Of a stretch of 64,000 nt of DNA, positions 20,070 through 30,643 are shown piece after piece. This DNA comes from an uncultured Alphaproteobacteria bacterium (GTDB lineage: Bacteria > Pseudomonadota > Alphaproteobacteria > HIMB59 > GCA-002718135). The notes below the pieces were generated by a model. The model did no database searches. It was not told the origin of the DNA and saw only the letters and a list, made by a program, of their open reading frames with translations. Numbering within the stretch: the first letter of the stretch is position 1; each line of letters begins with the position of its first letter. Where the stretch lies: contig CACMPM010000003.1 in the NCBI GenBank assembly GCA_902615625.1, positions 1-64,000 of the forward strand, in the 5' to 3' direction. Both the position numbers and the translations under genes were made by a program.

Positions 20070-21934
20070 TTTTTACTGGTTGATTGATAGATAAATCCAT
20101 TTACACATTTCTCAAGTATTTTAATAGTTTGAGAGTATTTATTAAGTTTTATACTTTCTTCTAAATTTAGAATTTCTTTTTCTAAAGTATCTAAACTTAT
20201 GAAATCTTCATTTGCTTTCATAATATCTTTATGTTCAGTTTCTTCAATATCATTTCCAATAAATATTTCTTCATGGATTTTTTCACCTTCTCTCAATCCA
20301 ATGAAATTTATCTCAATATCACCATTCGGATTTTTATCATTTTTTATTGATTTTCCTGATAATTTAATCATCTTCTCTGCTAAATCTATAATTTTAATAG
20401 ATTCACCCATGTTCAAAACAAATACTTCCCCGCCCTTGGAAAAAATAGAAGATTGTAAAATCAGTCCCACAGCTTCAATTATTGTCATAAAGTATCTACT
20501 TACTTCAGGATGCGTCACAGTTACTGGACCTCCATTTGATATCTGTTTATTAAATAAAGGAAAGACAGATCCAGTAGAACCTAAAACATTACCAAATCTT
20601 ACAACAGAAAATTTACAATTATAATTATTTTTAGATGCATTTGCCTGAATTACTAACTCAGCAAACCTTTTTGAAGCGCCCATTATATTTGTAGGTCTTA
20701 CCGCCTTATCAGAGGAAATTAAGGTAAAAAATTTAACACCATGTTTTAGTGATATTTTTACTAAGTTTAAAGTTCCAATAATATTATTTTCAACTGCGCT
20801 AACTATGTTATGTTCTAACAAAGGAACATGCTTATATGCAGCTGCGTGATATACTATATCTGGTTTGTGTTCTTTAAAAAGAGTTTCGAGTTTATTTTCA
20901 TTACAAATATTATATAATAAATATTTAATTTTAACTTTAATTTTTAGATTTTTTAAAATTTCCTCTAGTTCTTGTTGTATTTTATATAAATTATACTCAG
21001 TATTATCTATAAGCAGAAGAATATTTGGTGACATTCTTACAATTTGCCTTACTAGCTCACTACCTATCGATCCTCCGCTGCCTGTTACTACAATTCTTTT
21101 TCCGTTTATAAATTTTTCTACCTCACTAGTATTAAAATTTGTATTTTTAAGTATAATATCCTCAATTTTTAATTGGTAATCATCATTATTATAATCTCCA
21201 GAAAGCAAACTATTAAGATTATCTAAAAATCTAATCGGTATATCTATATCCTGAAATTTTGAAATAATTTCTCTTCTTTTTACTAAATTTATTTTTTCAA
21301 TTGATACAAAAATTTTAGAAATATTATTACCAATTAAATGATTTTTAATACTATCAAACGGTAGTATTTTAATACCATTAATTTTTTTATACCATTTAGA
21401 ACTATCATCATCAAAAAAATATAAAATGTTGTAATGTTTGAGTAAATTAGATATTAATATTCCACTACTGCCAGCTCCATAAATAACTGCATTTTGAATT
21501 ATATTTTTATCTTGTGTAAAATTTAAAATAATAGATGAAATTAATAAACGACTTAGTGTAACTAAAACAAAAAATATTAAAGGTTGTACTATTGCAAAAT
21601 TTGTAGAAATATTAAAGTTTGAAAAAGTTAAAATTATTGAAAATATTACGGAATATATCAATGTGGCTAATAATACATTTTTTATCGTGTTTATGCTACT
21701 GAACCTAAAAATTGCTTGATATAATTCAAAAGATATAAAAAAAGGAATAAATAAAAAAAGTCCTAACAAATATACTAGATTATAATCAAATAGTAAATTT
21801 GGGAAAATTAACCAAAAAGTAAAAAAACTTGCAATTAATGATAATACTAAATCTAGAACCAAAACTAAAAACTGTTTAGTAATTCGGTCTAATCTAATTA
21901 AGATTGATATAAATTTTTTGATTATTATACTCAT
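20066..21934 (-). CDS. Membrane nucleoside-diphosphate-sugar 4,6-dehydratase (FlaA1/CapD/PglF/WbpM family)
   Basis: 622 aa; N-terminal TM segments, 'VVTGSGGSIGSELVRQI', 'SSDKAVRPTNIMGASKRFAEL', 'VRFGNVLGSTGSVFPLF'. Confidence 0.92.
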   Translation of the reverse strand: MSIIIKKFISILIRLDRITKQFLVLVLDLVLSLIASFFTFWLIFPNLLFDYNLVYLLGLFLFIPFFISFELYQAIFRFSSINTIKNVLLATLIYSVIFSIILTFSNFNISTNFAIVQPLIFFVLVTLSRLLISSIILNFTQDKNIIQNAVIYGAGSSGILISNLLKHYNILYFFDDDSSKWYKKINGIKILPFDSIKNHLIGNNISKIFVSIEKINLVKRREIISKFQDIDIPIRFLDNLNSLLSGDYNNDDYQLKIEDIILKNTNFNTSEVEKFINGKRIVVTGSGGSIGSELVRQIVRMSPNILLLIDNTEYNLYKIQQELEEILKNLKIKVKIKYLLYNICNENKLETLFKEHKPDIVYHAAAYKHVPLLEHNIVSAVENNIIGTLNLVKISLKHGVKFFTLISSDKAVRPTNIMGASKRFAELVIQANASKNNYNCKFSVVRFGNVLGSTGSVFPLFNKQISNGGPVTVTHPEVSRYFMTIIEAVGLILQSSIFSKGGEVFVLNMGESIKIIDLAEKMIKLSGKSIKNDKNPNGDIEINFIGLREGEKIHEEIFIGNDIEETEHKDIMKANEDFISLDTLEKEILNLEESIKLNKYSQTIKILEKCVNGFIYQSTSKN

Positions 21935-22497
21935 TAATGTTTTATATTAGATATACTAACTATTTTATAAAAGGTGAAAATTATAATTTTTAAATTTAAA
22001 AAAAAATTCTTTTTTTCAAGATATTCTTTTTCAAAAAAAACCTTCTGCTCAATTGATAGGCTGTCTCTTCCCATAATCTGAGCGTATCCAGTTAAGCCTG
22101 GTTTCATTTTTTCAATACCATAAAGTTTCCTTAATTCCATTAAATCTGATTGATTATAGAGAGCAGGTCTAGGCCCAATAAAGGTTAGATCGCCTTTAAA
22201 AATGCTATATAATTGAGGTAATTCATCAATTGAAAATTTTCTAATATAATGACCAGATCTTGTAACATATTTGAGAGGATTTCCCATCAAATGAGTGGGT
22301 AGGTCAGGAGTATTTATAATCATTGATCTAAATTTTGGCATAAAGAATATTTTTTCATCTTTGCCAATTCTTTTAGACCAATGCACTACAGGGCCCTTAG
22401 TTTCTAAAATAATAATAAGAGACACTATAACTAGGAGGGGAATTAGAACTATAATTAATATTATACTGATAATAATATCAAAAAATCTAACAATCAT
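21934..22497 (-). CDS. Undecaprenyl-phosphate sugar-1-phosphate transferase (PglC/WcaJ-type)
   Basis: 187 aa; single N-terminal hydrophobic segment, 'KFRSMI', 'IRKFSIDELPQLYSIFKGDLTFIGPRPAL', 'KPGLTGYAQIMGRDSLS'. Confidence 0.92.
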   Translation of the reverse strand: MIVRFFDIIISIILIIVLIPLLVIVSLIIILETKGPVVHWSKRIGKDEKIFFMPKFRSMIINTPDLPTHLMGNPLKYVTRSGHYIRKFSIDELPQLYSIFKGDLTFIGPRPALYNQSDLMELRKLYGIEKMKPGLTGYAQIMGRDSLSIEQKVFFEKEYLEKKNFFLNLKIIIFTFYKIVSISNIKH

Positions 22498-23612
22498 TTA
22501 GAAAATTGACTTTTAATAATTTGAGATTGTAATTTAGTAATTTTACTTTCATCATAGATTGCTAGAGCTCTTTTTTGTCCTTTAATTCCCATAGCTTTTG
22601 TTAAATTTTTATCTTTATAACATTTAATTATTGCATTACAAATATCCTCACTAGATTTAATTTTAAATAAATACCCAGTTTCATTATTAATTATTTCCTC
22701 TCTAGCTCCACGAATATTTGAGGCAATAACACATTTTTTCATCATCATGGCCTCTATTATTGTTCTAGGCATTCCTTCACGCCATGAAGGTAAGCAGAAA
22801 AGATCTAGTCTAGAGTAAAATTTAGGCGTGTCTTCAATATTACCTAAAAATTTGATCTTATTATTATAGTTTTTTTTAAAATAATTTATTTTTTTGAAAA
22901 CACTATCTTTCACATCTGATGAAAGTTTTGTACCTCCAATTAAAAATTCAATATCATTATATTTAATTATTATTTTTTCTGCAGCTTCAAGAAATTCAAT
23001 AATACCTTTTTCTTTTACTATCCTCCCAAGAAACCCTACAGTAAATTTATTTTTATTTAAGTTGCTGTCGTTATAAATTTGAGGATTGAATTTATTTATA
23101 TTAACACCATTACCAATATAAAATATTTTATTTTTTTTTAAAAAATTATATTTTATTGCATCTAAGTAATCCTCATAACTCTGAGTAAAAATCAAGTCTG
23201 TCAAATAACCCATTATGAATTCTAAAAATATATGAAATTTTTTATAAAAATAATTCATATTTTCATGAAAATAAAATCCATGAGCAGTATAAATAATTAA
23301 TTTAACTCCAGCTAATTTGGCAGTTATTCTTACGATAATAGATGCAACTGGTGTGTGAACATGTACGACATCAAAATTATTTTTTTTAAAAAAAAAATAA
23401 ATTTTTATTGAAGATTTTAAATGATAGAATACATTAAATGATCTGCTAATATGTATTGGGTAAATATTATATTTACTTTTTAGTTCATCATAATAAATAC
23501 CCTTTGAACAAACAGAAATAACCTCATTATTATTATTTAATAATTCATCAACTAGAGGTAGAAGAAATTTCTTTAAGGTAAAATCTACAGCACAAATTTG
23601 ACATATTTTCAT
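22494..23612 (-). CDS. Glycosyltransferase family 4 protein
   Basis: 372 aa; 'VVHVHTPVASIIVRITAKLAG', 'TVGFLGRIVKEKGIIEFLEAAEKI', 'LFCLPSWREGMPRTIIEAMMMKKCVIASNIRGAREEI'. Confidence 0.9.
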   Translation of the reverse strand: MKICQICAVDFTLKKFLLPLVDELLNNNNEVISVCSKGIYYDELKSKYNIYPIHISRSFNVFYHLKSSIKIYFFFKKNNFDVVHVHTPVASIIVRITAKLAGVKLIIYTAHGFYFHENMNYFYKKFHIFLEFIMGYLTDLIFTQSYEDYLDAIKYNFLKKNKIFYIGNGVNINKFNPQIYNDSNLNKNKFTVGFLGRIVKEKGIIEFLEAAEKIIIKYNDIEFLIGGTKLSSDVKDSVFKKINYFKKNYNNKIKFLGNIEDTPKFYSRLDLFCLPSWREGMPRTIIEAMMMKKCVIASNIRGAREEIINNETGYLFKIKSSEDICNAIIKCYKDKNLTKAMGIKGQKRALAIYDESKITKLQSQIIKSQFSK

Positions 23613-25552
23613 AAATAATTTTCAAGCCAGGTCTGAAACATAATTATATTCCATAAGTTTGTGTATGAATAATTATTTGATTTAAGATGTTCTAATCTTA
23701 AATGATTTACTTTTTCATAATTTAAATAACCATATTTTTCAATATTTGATTTTGATAAAACTTTTTCCGACCAAGATTTCAGGTCTTCTTTTAACCAATT
23801 ATTTAGTGGTATAGAAAATCCAGTTTTTGGATGATCAATTTTTTTTATATCTATATTTTTTTCTAGAATTTTTCTTAATATCCATTTTGTTTGGTTATTC
23901 TTTATCTTATATTTAAGAGGTAAATTTTTAGCAAATGTAGAAATAGATTTACTTAAATATGGAACTCTCGTCTCTAAACCATAATACATAGCAGCTCGAT
24001 CTACTTTTACTAATATATCATCTGGTAGATAGGATTGGATGTCTACATTCATCATATTTTGAGAGTATGAAAAATTTTCGTCCCATTCAAAATTTAATAA
24101 TTGAACTATATCGAGATCTTTATATTTTTGAAAATTTGAAAAGTTATCTTTAATTGATATAAGTTCTAAAAACATTTCTAATTTTGTATTTTTAGAAAAA
24201 ATTTTTAATATTTTAAGAATTTTTTCCTGATCTATTTTGTTTATTTTTGAGTTTCTAATAAATATTTTAAGAAAATTATTTATATACATTGAGCTATTAT
24301 CTTTATTAGAAAAAAAATAATTATTTATAAATTTTACTAAAAAATTAGGTAATTTGTTTCTAAAGTTGAAGATTTGTGGTGCGTATTTGTATCTATTATA
24401 ACCACCAAATAATTCGTCTGCAGCATCACCAGTTAATGCTACTGTTACTTTATTTTTAGTTTCAGAAGATATCAAAGTTGTAGGTATTTGTGAAGAATCA
24501 GCAAATGGCTCACAATAAATTTGAGGTAATTCAGGAATTATTTCTAGTGCTTTTTTTTTATTAATTAAAATTTTATTGTGATTTGATCCAATACTTTTAG
24601 CAACAAAATTAGCATATTCAGATTCATCATGTGATTTTTCATTTAAGGAAATATTAAATGTTTCAATTTTATTATTGCTTAATTTTTGCATTAAAGTAGC
24701 GATTAAAGTTGAATCAATACCGCCAGATAGAAAAACCCCTACATTAACATCTGCTTGCTTTTGAAGACCAATATTTTGAACTAATAAATCTTCAAGTGTT
24801 TGTATTGTTTTTTTTTCGTCATTGTAAACTTCAGAATCAAAATTCTCAGATTTTTCAATCCATGATCTAGGAGTGTTAAATTTTAACTTTTTATCGTTAA
24901 CATCTATCTCTAGAAAGTGTCCAGGTTGAATTTTGAAAACATTTTCATATATGCTTAATGGTGATGGGACATAGCTATATCTTAACATTAAAGATGCTGC
25001 CATTTTATTTATTTTTTTTACAAAATTTGGATGTGAGATTAATGATTTTAATTCAGAAGCAAAAATAAAAAGGCTTTGATCATTTTTATTTTTATAATAA
25101 TAAAGTGGCTTTTCTCCAAATCTGTCTCTAGCTAAATATAATTTTTTAAATTTTTTATCCCACAAAGCAAAGGCGAACATACCTTCAATCATACTTAGAG
25201 ATTTTTCAAATTTAAAATATTCAAATAAGTTTAGTAATACCTCAGTATCTGTTTCAGTATAAAATTTACATCCCTTATTTATTAATATTTTTTTTAATTC
25301 TAAAAAATTATATATCTCTCCATTAAAAGTTATAATGAATCTCTCTGATGCAGAGCTCATAGGTTGCCTTCCTTTTGAGGATAAGTCAAAAATTGATAAT
25401 CTTGTATGTCCTAGAGCTAAATTATTTTGTGGATCAATCCAGTTTCCATTATCATCCGGACCTCTGCGATTAAGGCAGAAAATCATTTTTTCTATAATTT
25501 TAGCAAAATTGTTGTCAGTTTTTGTATTTATATAACCACATATTCCACACAT
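23609..25552 (-). CDS. asnB: Asparagine synthase (glutamine-hydrolysing), polysaccharide-locus type
   Basis: 647 aa; N-terminal nucleophile 'MCGICGYINT', 'FNGEIYNFLELKK', 'GVFLSGGIDSTLIATLM', 'ALTGDAADELFGGYNRYKY'. Confidence 0.93.
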   Translation of the reverse strand: MCGICGYINTKTDNNFAKIIEKMIFCLNRRGPDDNGNWIDPQNNLALGHTRLSIFDLSSKGRQPMSSASERFIITFNGEIYNFLELKKILINKGCKFYTETDTEVLLNLFEYFKFEKSLSMIEGMFAFALWDKKFKKLYLARDRFGEKPLYYYKNKNDQSLFIFASELKSLISHPNFVKKINKMAASLMLRYSYVPSPLSIYENVFKIQPGHFLEIDVNDKKLKFNTPRSWIEKSENFDSEVYNDEKKTIQTLEDLLVQNIGLQKQADVNVGVFLSGGIDSTLIATLMQKLSNNKIETFNISLNEKSHDESEYANFVAKSIGSNHNKILINKKKALEIIPELPQIYCEPFADSSQIPTTLISSETKNKVTVALTGDAADELFGGYNRYKYAPQIFNFRNKLPNFLVKFINNYFFSNKDNSSMYINNFLKIFIRNSKINKIDQEKILKILKIFSKNTKLEMFLELISIKDNFSNFQKYKDLDIVQLLNFEWDENFSYSQNMMNVDIQSYLPDDILVKVDRAAMYYGLETRVPYLSKSISTFAKNLPLKYKIKNNQTKWILRKILEKNIDIKKIDHPKTGFSIPLNNWLKEDLKSWSEKVLSKSNIEKYGYLNYEKVNHLRLEHLKSNNYSYTNLWNIIMFQTWLENYL

Positions 25553-25563
25553 AAGCTTTTAAA

Positions 25564-27771
25564 TTACAATTTTTTTAAATTATCTCTATTTGCAGAAATC
25601 AAACACAAAATAATAAAAAACCACACAACTGGATGTCTTAGTATGTGGTGGAATTGAGAAAAGATAATCAATGTAATTAAACCAGAAAATAAAAAAAATT
25701 GTTTAGATTTAAATAATATATAAAAAATATATAAGAAAAAAATAATAAAAATTAATAATCCTATAACTCCAATATTTATGGTCAAGTCAATAATTGAATT
25801 ATGAGCCTCTCTCTTTCCAAATATAGTTTCATCCCTATCACTTAAATAAGAACCTGGGCCATAACCAATATATGGTGATTGTTTTATAATTTTATATGCG
25901 TTCTTTACCAATGTTGATCTAGCGTCAAATTTTGCTAAAATCTTTGATATTTTCTGAAGTACTTCACTTTTAAAATATTGAAATATTAGATCAATTTTAT
26001 TTAATTCTCGCCCATCATATTCTATTGACCTTTCAATCTCCTCTAAAGAATTAACAGTTTCAGGTGTATTAGAAATAAATTTTTTCTTAGGAAGATTTTC
26101 TAAATCAATATCACCCTTGGATACGTATTGAACACCATTACAATTTTCAGATGAAATTATAACTGGTTTAATGTTTCCATCAATTTTAATATTATGAATT
26201 TCATCAAATTCAATTTTATCTTCTGTGAGATCAGTTATTAAATAATTTCCACTATTATTATGTGCAAAATAAATATTAATACATTTACCTATTTCAAAAT
26301 CATAATTTAAAAAGTTTTTATTTTTATCGAAAATCCAGTCTCTGTAACCATAATTATTTAATACTGAATCTTTAAAGTCAATTGTATCAGACAAGTAAAA
26401 ATCAAATTCTTCAAGTATTATGTCTTTTTTATAATAACTATCTTCATACTCAAATTTATTAACCTTGTTTTCATCAAAAAAATGAATGCTAGCTTGATCA
26501 TTAACATTTAAGGATTTATTTTTCTTTTCTATTAAAGATAAATAATTTTCATCTAAAAAACCAAGTATGAATGTTTTATCAAATTGTCTATTATTGTTAA
26601 CGTCGTCAAAGTCACTAATATGAATTCTATCTTCAGTTACTTTTATAGCTAGATATTTACCATGATTTTTATCAGATGGATCTATTATTTGTAAGATCAT
26701 CTTATCCCTAAAGCCTTTTTTTAAAAAAGACTTATTATGATCATAAATTATTCCATACCCAGAAGGAAAGCCAATAAATTCAAATGAATTAGATCCATAT
26801 GAGGCTATAGAATTTATATCAATATATGAAGGTATCGGGTGAGGACCAGTTTTTGCTTGCTCATATGGAACAGCCTCAAAATCACAAACAATATGAAGCA
26901 AATCACATCTTAAATTGCTTCTTTCTTCTATAAGAGAATAAAAATAATTTAGAAAAATTGAGAATAAGTAAATAATTGGAATTATTAAAATTCTGAGTCT
27001 AATTTTTTTGTCAAAATACATGGTCAGTAATTCAAAGAATATAATCAGTGCTAAAAAAACATAAAGAGAAATGTTGAAACTAAAACTTTCTGTTTTGAAA
27101 CCAATTAAAATTGCAAATGGTAAAAGAACAATAATTGAAATTAATTTTGTATTAGATATTTCTCTATATTTTAATTCAATATATGCAAAAAAGAAAATAA
27201 TACTAAATAGAACTAATAATGATAACTGATTTGGATTTTTTGACAAACCAACGAAACGTGAAGCATTAGAGCCTGAAAAATTTTCAAATATTTGTAATTT
27301 TAAAACAAAAATATTTAAGGTAATAAAGTTAATTATTGTTACAAAAATCAATGCATAAAGCATATATTCTATAATTTTTACTTTATTTTTATACAATATT
27401 AACAATATAAGAGTTACGCTAGCTACAAGTATATACGAAATCAGGTCATGCAACGGACCATGATATAACAATCTAGATAAATCTTGTCTAAATATCCATT
27501 CACTTTTTTCTAAACCATAATAATAAAAAGCTAATATAAAAATTAAAAATATTAAAAACCAAAATATAAATAACAAATTAAAGTAGTAAGTTTTAAATAT
27601 ATCTTTTCTATATATTGAATAAATCCCAATAAAAAAAATTGTTAGAATTAATAATAATTCTGCAACTCCAAAAATATTTTGGAATCTTAATTTAGACATT
27701 GCAGTTAAGGGAATTGCTATAATCATTAAAAAACCAAAGATATAATATAAATTTATATTATTGTTCTTCAC
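25564..27771 (-). CDS. O-antigen ligase/polymerase-like membrane protein with large inserted soluble domain
   Basis: 735 aa; multiple TM segments; 'GYGPGSYLSDRDETIFGKREAHNSIIDLTINIGVIGLLIF'; 'QFHHILRHPVVWF'. Confidence 0.7.
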   Translation of the reverse strand: MKNNNINLYYIFGFLMIIAIPLTAMSKLRFQNIFGVAELLLILTIFFIGIYSIYRKDIFKTYYFNLLFIFWFLIFLIFILAFYYYGLEKSEWIFRQDLSRLLYHGPLHDLISYILVASVTLILLILYKNKVKIIEYMLYALIFVTIINFITLNIFVLKLQIFENFSGSNASRFVGLSKNPNQLSLLVLFSIIFFFAYIELKYREISNTKLISIIVLLPFAILIGFKTESFSFNISLYVFLALIIFFELLTMYFDKKIRLRILIIPIIYLFSIFLNYFYSLIEERSNLRCDLLHIVCDFEAVPYEQAKTGPHPIPSYIDINSIASYGSNSFEFIGFPSGYGIIYDHNKSFLKKGFRDKMILQIIDPSDKNHGKYLAIKVTEDRIHISDFDDVNNNRQFDKTFILGFLDENYLSLIEKKNKSLNVNDQASIHFFDENKVNKFEYEDSYYKKDIILEEFDFYLSDTIDFKDSVLNNYGYRDWIFDKNKNFLNYDFEIGKCINIYFAHNNSGNYLITDLTEDKIEFDEIHNIKIDGNIKPVIISSENCNGVQYVSKGDIDLENLPKKKFISNTPETVNSLEEIERSIEYDGRELNKIDLIFQYFKSEVLQKISKILAKFDARSTLVKNAYKIIKQSPYIGYGPGSYLSDRDETIFGKREAHNSIIDLTINIGVIGLLIFIIFFLYIFYILFKSKQFFLFSGLITLIIFSQFHHILRHPVVWFFIILCLISANRDNLKKL

Positions 27772-29752
27772 TTGGAGCCTCTAATTTATAATTTATAATA
27801 TTAAAAAACATAAATAAACTTATCCAAAATATTGGATGCCTTAATATGTTGTGAAACATTGAGAAAATTAAAAGAGATAATAAAGCACCAAATATCAAAA
27901 GATTGTTTTTATTTAAAGATTTTTTAAATATTATAAACAATAATGTTAAATAAATTAATAATCCTAATAAACCTGAATAAATTGTTAAATCTGTGAAAGA
28001 ATTATGACTGTCTTTTCCTAAAGCTAAATTAAAAGAAGAATCATATGTTAAAGCACCAGGGCCAAAGCCATAAATAGGTGATTTTTTAATTTGGTCAAAT
28101 GCAAGTGATCCAAGATAGACTCTATCTTTTATTTTTCCAATAATTAATTTTTTTATATCTGAATTATTTTTAGTAAGATTATCGTTCTCTTTATAAGCTT
28201 CTTCGCATTTTAATTCAAAGAAAATGACAGGTCCAATTTCCAAGTCATATATTGTATCTCTTACATTTATGGTTTTATTTTCAATAGAGGTAAGATAGAA
28301 CTTTCCAGAATTTAAACCAGCAAGTTCAATTCGATAGCAACTATTATCAGTAAAAAATTTTAAATCACTTCCTTGAAAATTAATTAATTCAATAGTACTT
28401 TGTGTTGAATTAAATCTTACCCTATTCGCAATAACAAAATCATTTAAAATTTCAGAATTTGTTAATTTTCTATTAAATTGATTATATTGTGATTTATTTT
28501 TTAAATAATAATCAATTGGGTAATCTTCTAATTTAAAATTCTTAAAAATGTTCTCATATTTTTCATCAAATATTAATATTATAGAGGAATTAAGTTTTTC
28601 ATTATCATGCATTCTGTTAGTTAAAATAATTTCATCATTTGCGTAAAATATAGGCCAAAAACCTCTATTAGAATTATCTATTTCGTTGTCGTTAGTAAAG
28701 TTAAGCTCTTGATAATAAAAAATTTTATCTCTAATATTTTCCTCAGTCAAATTTAGATCAGGAATATATATTTGACCAAAATTTTTAGAATTTTTAATTT
28801 GAATATTATTTGAAATATAAATTGAATAATTTTTTAAATTAGAAATACTTTTACCCGTAGAAGATGAGGATATAATTGCTTCTAGATTATTATTAAGACA
28901 TATTATGTCAAAACTAAAGCATTGGTTTTTTATGTTTTTTTCATATCTTTCCACAAGAGGTAAACTAATACTTAATAGGAAAATTGTAATTATATAACAA
29001 TATATATTTTTATAATCCTTCGTAATAAAATTATACAAAATTATAAAAGAATAAAATATAAATATTGCTATATAAAAAGAATAGCTTTTTGCACAAATTC
29101 CAATAAATATTAAAAAGAAATTAAATAATATATTTTCTAAATAATGAAAAGTATTTTTTTTTTCACTTAAGTCTTGTGATAGATTGAAAAATATCAAAGT
29201 AATTATTAAACAAAATACCAATTGGTTAGAATTTTTAGCAAAACCTTCAAATCGAAGTCCATCAACAAGCGTAATTCCAAATATATTATAAATATCAAAT
29301 AAAGTAATAATAAATGCTATGATAGTAAGAACAAATATAAAATATGACGAATATCTTAGTGCATAAATTATGTTGTGAAATTTATTGCTTACTAGTGAGA
29401 AGAGAATGATTAAAAAAAAACTTATTATAAATGCTAAAAGATTTTTATTTAAATTAAAAATAAAGTCTGAAGAGTTATCATTTAAAATTTCATAATTCAT
29501 AAAATATGAAAAAACAATTAACATAATAAAGAATAACCAAAAAGTTAAGGTTTCTTTTTGTAAATTTAATGCATTTAGATTATTTTTTTTTAAATTAAAT
29601 ATAATTAGAATTGATAATATTAATATAGAAACTTCACCAATGCCAATTAATTTATAAAACCTTAATTCAGTAAGTGACATTAAAAAAACGCTAGAAAGTA
29701 AGATTATAATTATTAGTTTATTATTAAGATTAATGTTAAATAATTTACTCAT
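27758..29752 (-). CDS. O-antigen ligase/polymerase-like membrane protein, paralogue of the adjacent gene
   Basis: 664 aa; 'GFGPGALTYDSSFNLALGKDSHNSFTDLTIYSGLLGLLIY', 'MFHNILRHPIFWI'; 14 nt overlap with neighbour. Confidence 0.7.
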   Translation of the reverse strand: MSKLFNINLNNKLIIIILLSSVFLMSLTELRFYKLIGIGEVSILILSILIIFNLKKNNLNALNLQKETLTFWLFFIMLIVFSYFMNYEILNDNSSDFIFNLNKNLLAFIISFFLIILFSLVSNKFHNIIYALRYSSYFIFVLTIIAFIITLFDIYNIFGITLVDGLRFEGFAKNSNQLVFCLIITLIFFNLSQDLSEKKNTFHYLENILFNFFLIFIGICAKSYSFYIAIFIFYSFIILYNFITKDYKNIYCYIITIFLLSISLPLVERYEKNIKNQCFSFDIICLNNNLEAIISSSSTGKSISNLKNYSIYISNNIQIKNSKNFGQIYIPDLNLTEENIRDKIFYYQELNFTNDNEIDNSNRGFWPIFYANDEIILTNRMHDNEKLNSSIILIFDEKYENIFKNFKLEDYPIDYYLKNKSQYNQFNRKLTNSEILNDFVIANRVRFNSTQSTIELINFQGSDLKFFTDNSCYRIELAGLNSGKFYLTSIENKTINVRDTIYDLEIGPVIFFELKCEEAYKENDNLTKNNSDIKKLIIGKIKDRVYLGSLAFDQIKKSPIYGFGPGALTYDSSFNLALGKDSHNSFTDLTIYSGLLGLLIYLTLLFIIFKKSLNKNNLLIFGALLSLLIFSMFHNILRHPIFWISLFMFFNIINYKLEAPSEEQ

Positions 29753-30639
29753 CTTCTAATCAACTTTAGAATAAATAATGAACTTATATTTAATCTAATA
29801 AGAATTGATAAAATAAAATATTTAATTGAATTCATTTTTATCTTTTTAATTAATTTATGCGCCATCAGATAATTATTAATACTTATAAAGTATATAGCAT
29901 CGTAATAATATAATTTGTTATATGCATATTTTAGAGATTTACTTGAGATAGATTTGTTATATTTAATTTGATCTAAAGTATATTTTATTTCTTTTGATAC
30001 TAATCCTAATTGTTTCTTTGAATTTGCATTTTTATGAATTCTATAATTAACTGTATATTTATTTAAAACTCCAATCTGATTTTGAGATGCTATCTTCATA
30101 ATAACGTTATAATCAGGTGAGTACTGTAAATTACTATCAAAAAAATATTTATTCTTTATTACTTTTTCATTAAACATTGAAGACTGAAAATTAATTTCAT
30201 ATTTTTTTAAAAGTTTATTTATTATGAACCCACTTTTAAATTTACAACGGTATGATCTAATAATTTTTCCTCTATCATTTATCACATTATAATTTGTATA
30301 AGAAAATAAATAATTATTTAGTTTCATAAAAGAGACTTGATCAAGTAATTTATTTTCTAGAAATACATCATCACAATCTAAAAAACATATGTACTCACCT
30401 TGTGCCAGTATTATAGCTTTATTTCTTGCATCACCTAAGTTTAATTTAACATCATTAAAATAGTATTTTAATTTTTTGTCATATGTTTTTGCTATTTTTT
30501 TACTATTATCAGTTGATGCATTATCAAAAAAAATAATTTCCCAATTTTTATACTTTTGATTGTAACATGAATCAATTGCTTCATTTAAATATTGTTCAGA
30601 ATTATGACAATTAATAATTATACTTACAAGTGGATTCAT
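29749..30639 (-). CDS. Glycosyltransferase family 2 protein
   Basis: 296 aa; 'PLVSIIINCHNSEQYLNEAIDSCYNQKYKNWEIIFFDNASTDNSKKI', 'GEYICFLDCDDVFLENKL'. Confidence 0.92.
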   Translation of the reverse strand: MNPLVSIIINCHNSEQYLNEAIDSCYNQKYKNWEIIFFDNASTDNSKKIAKTYDKKLKYYFNDVKLNLGDARNKAIILAQGEYICFLDCDDVFLENKLLDQVSFMKLNNYLFSYTNYNVINDRGKIIRSYRCKFKSGFIINKLLKKYEINFQSSMFNEKVIKNKYFFDSNLQYSPDYNVIMKIASQNQIGVLNKYTVNYRIHKNANSKKQLGLVSKEIKYTLDQIKYNKSISSKSLKYAYNKLYYYDAIYFISINNYLMAHKLIKKIKMNSIKYFILSILIRLNISSLFILKLIRR

Positions 30640-30643
30640 ATTG

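Noticed and set aside
20199-20624. Plus-strand 141-aa ORF inside the FlaA1/PglF-like gene
   Set aside because: Fully antisense to conserved motifs of the dehydratase; no family signal.
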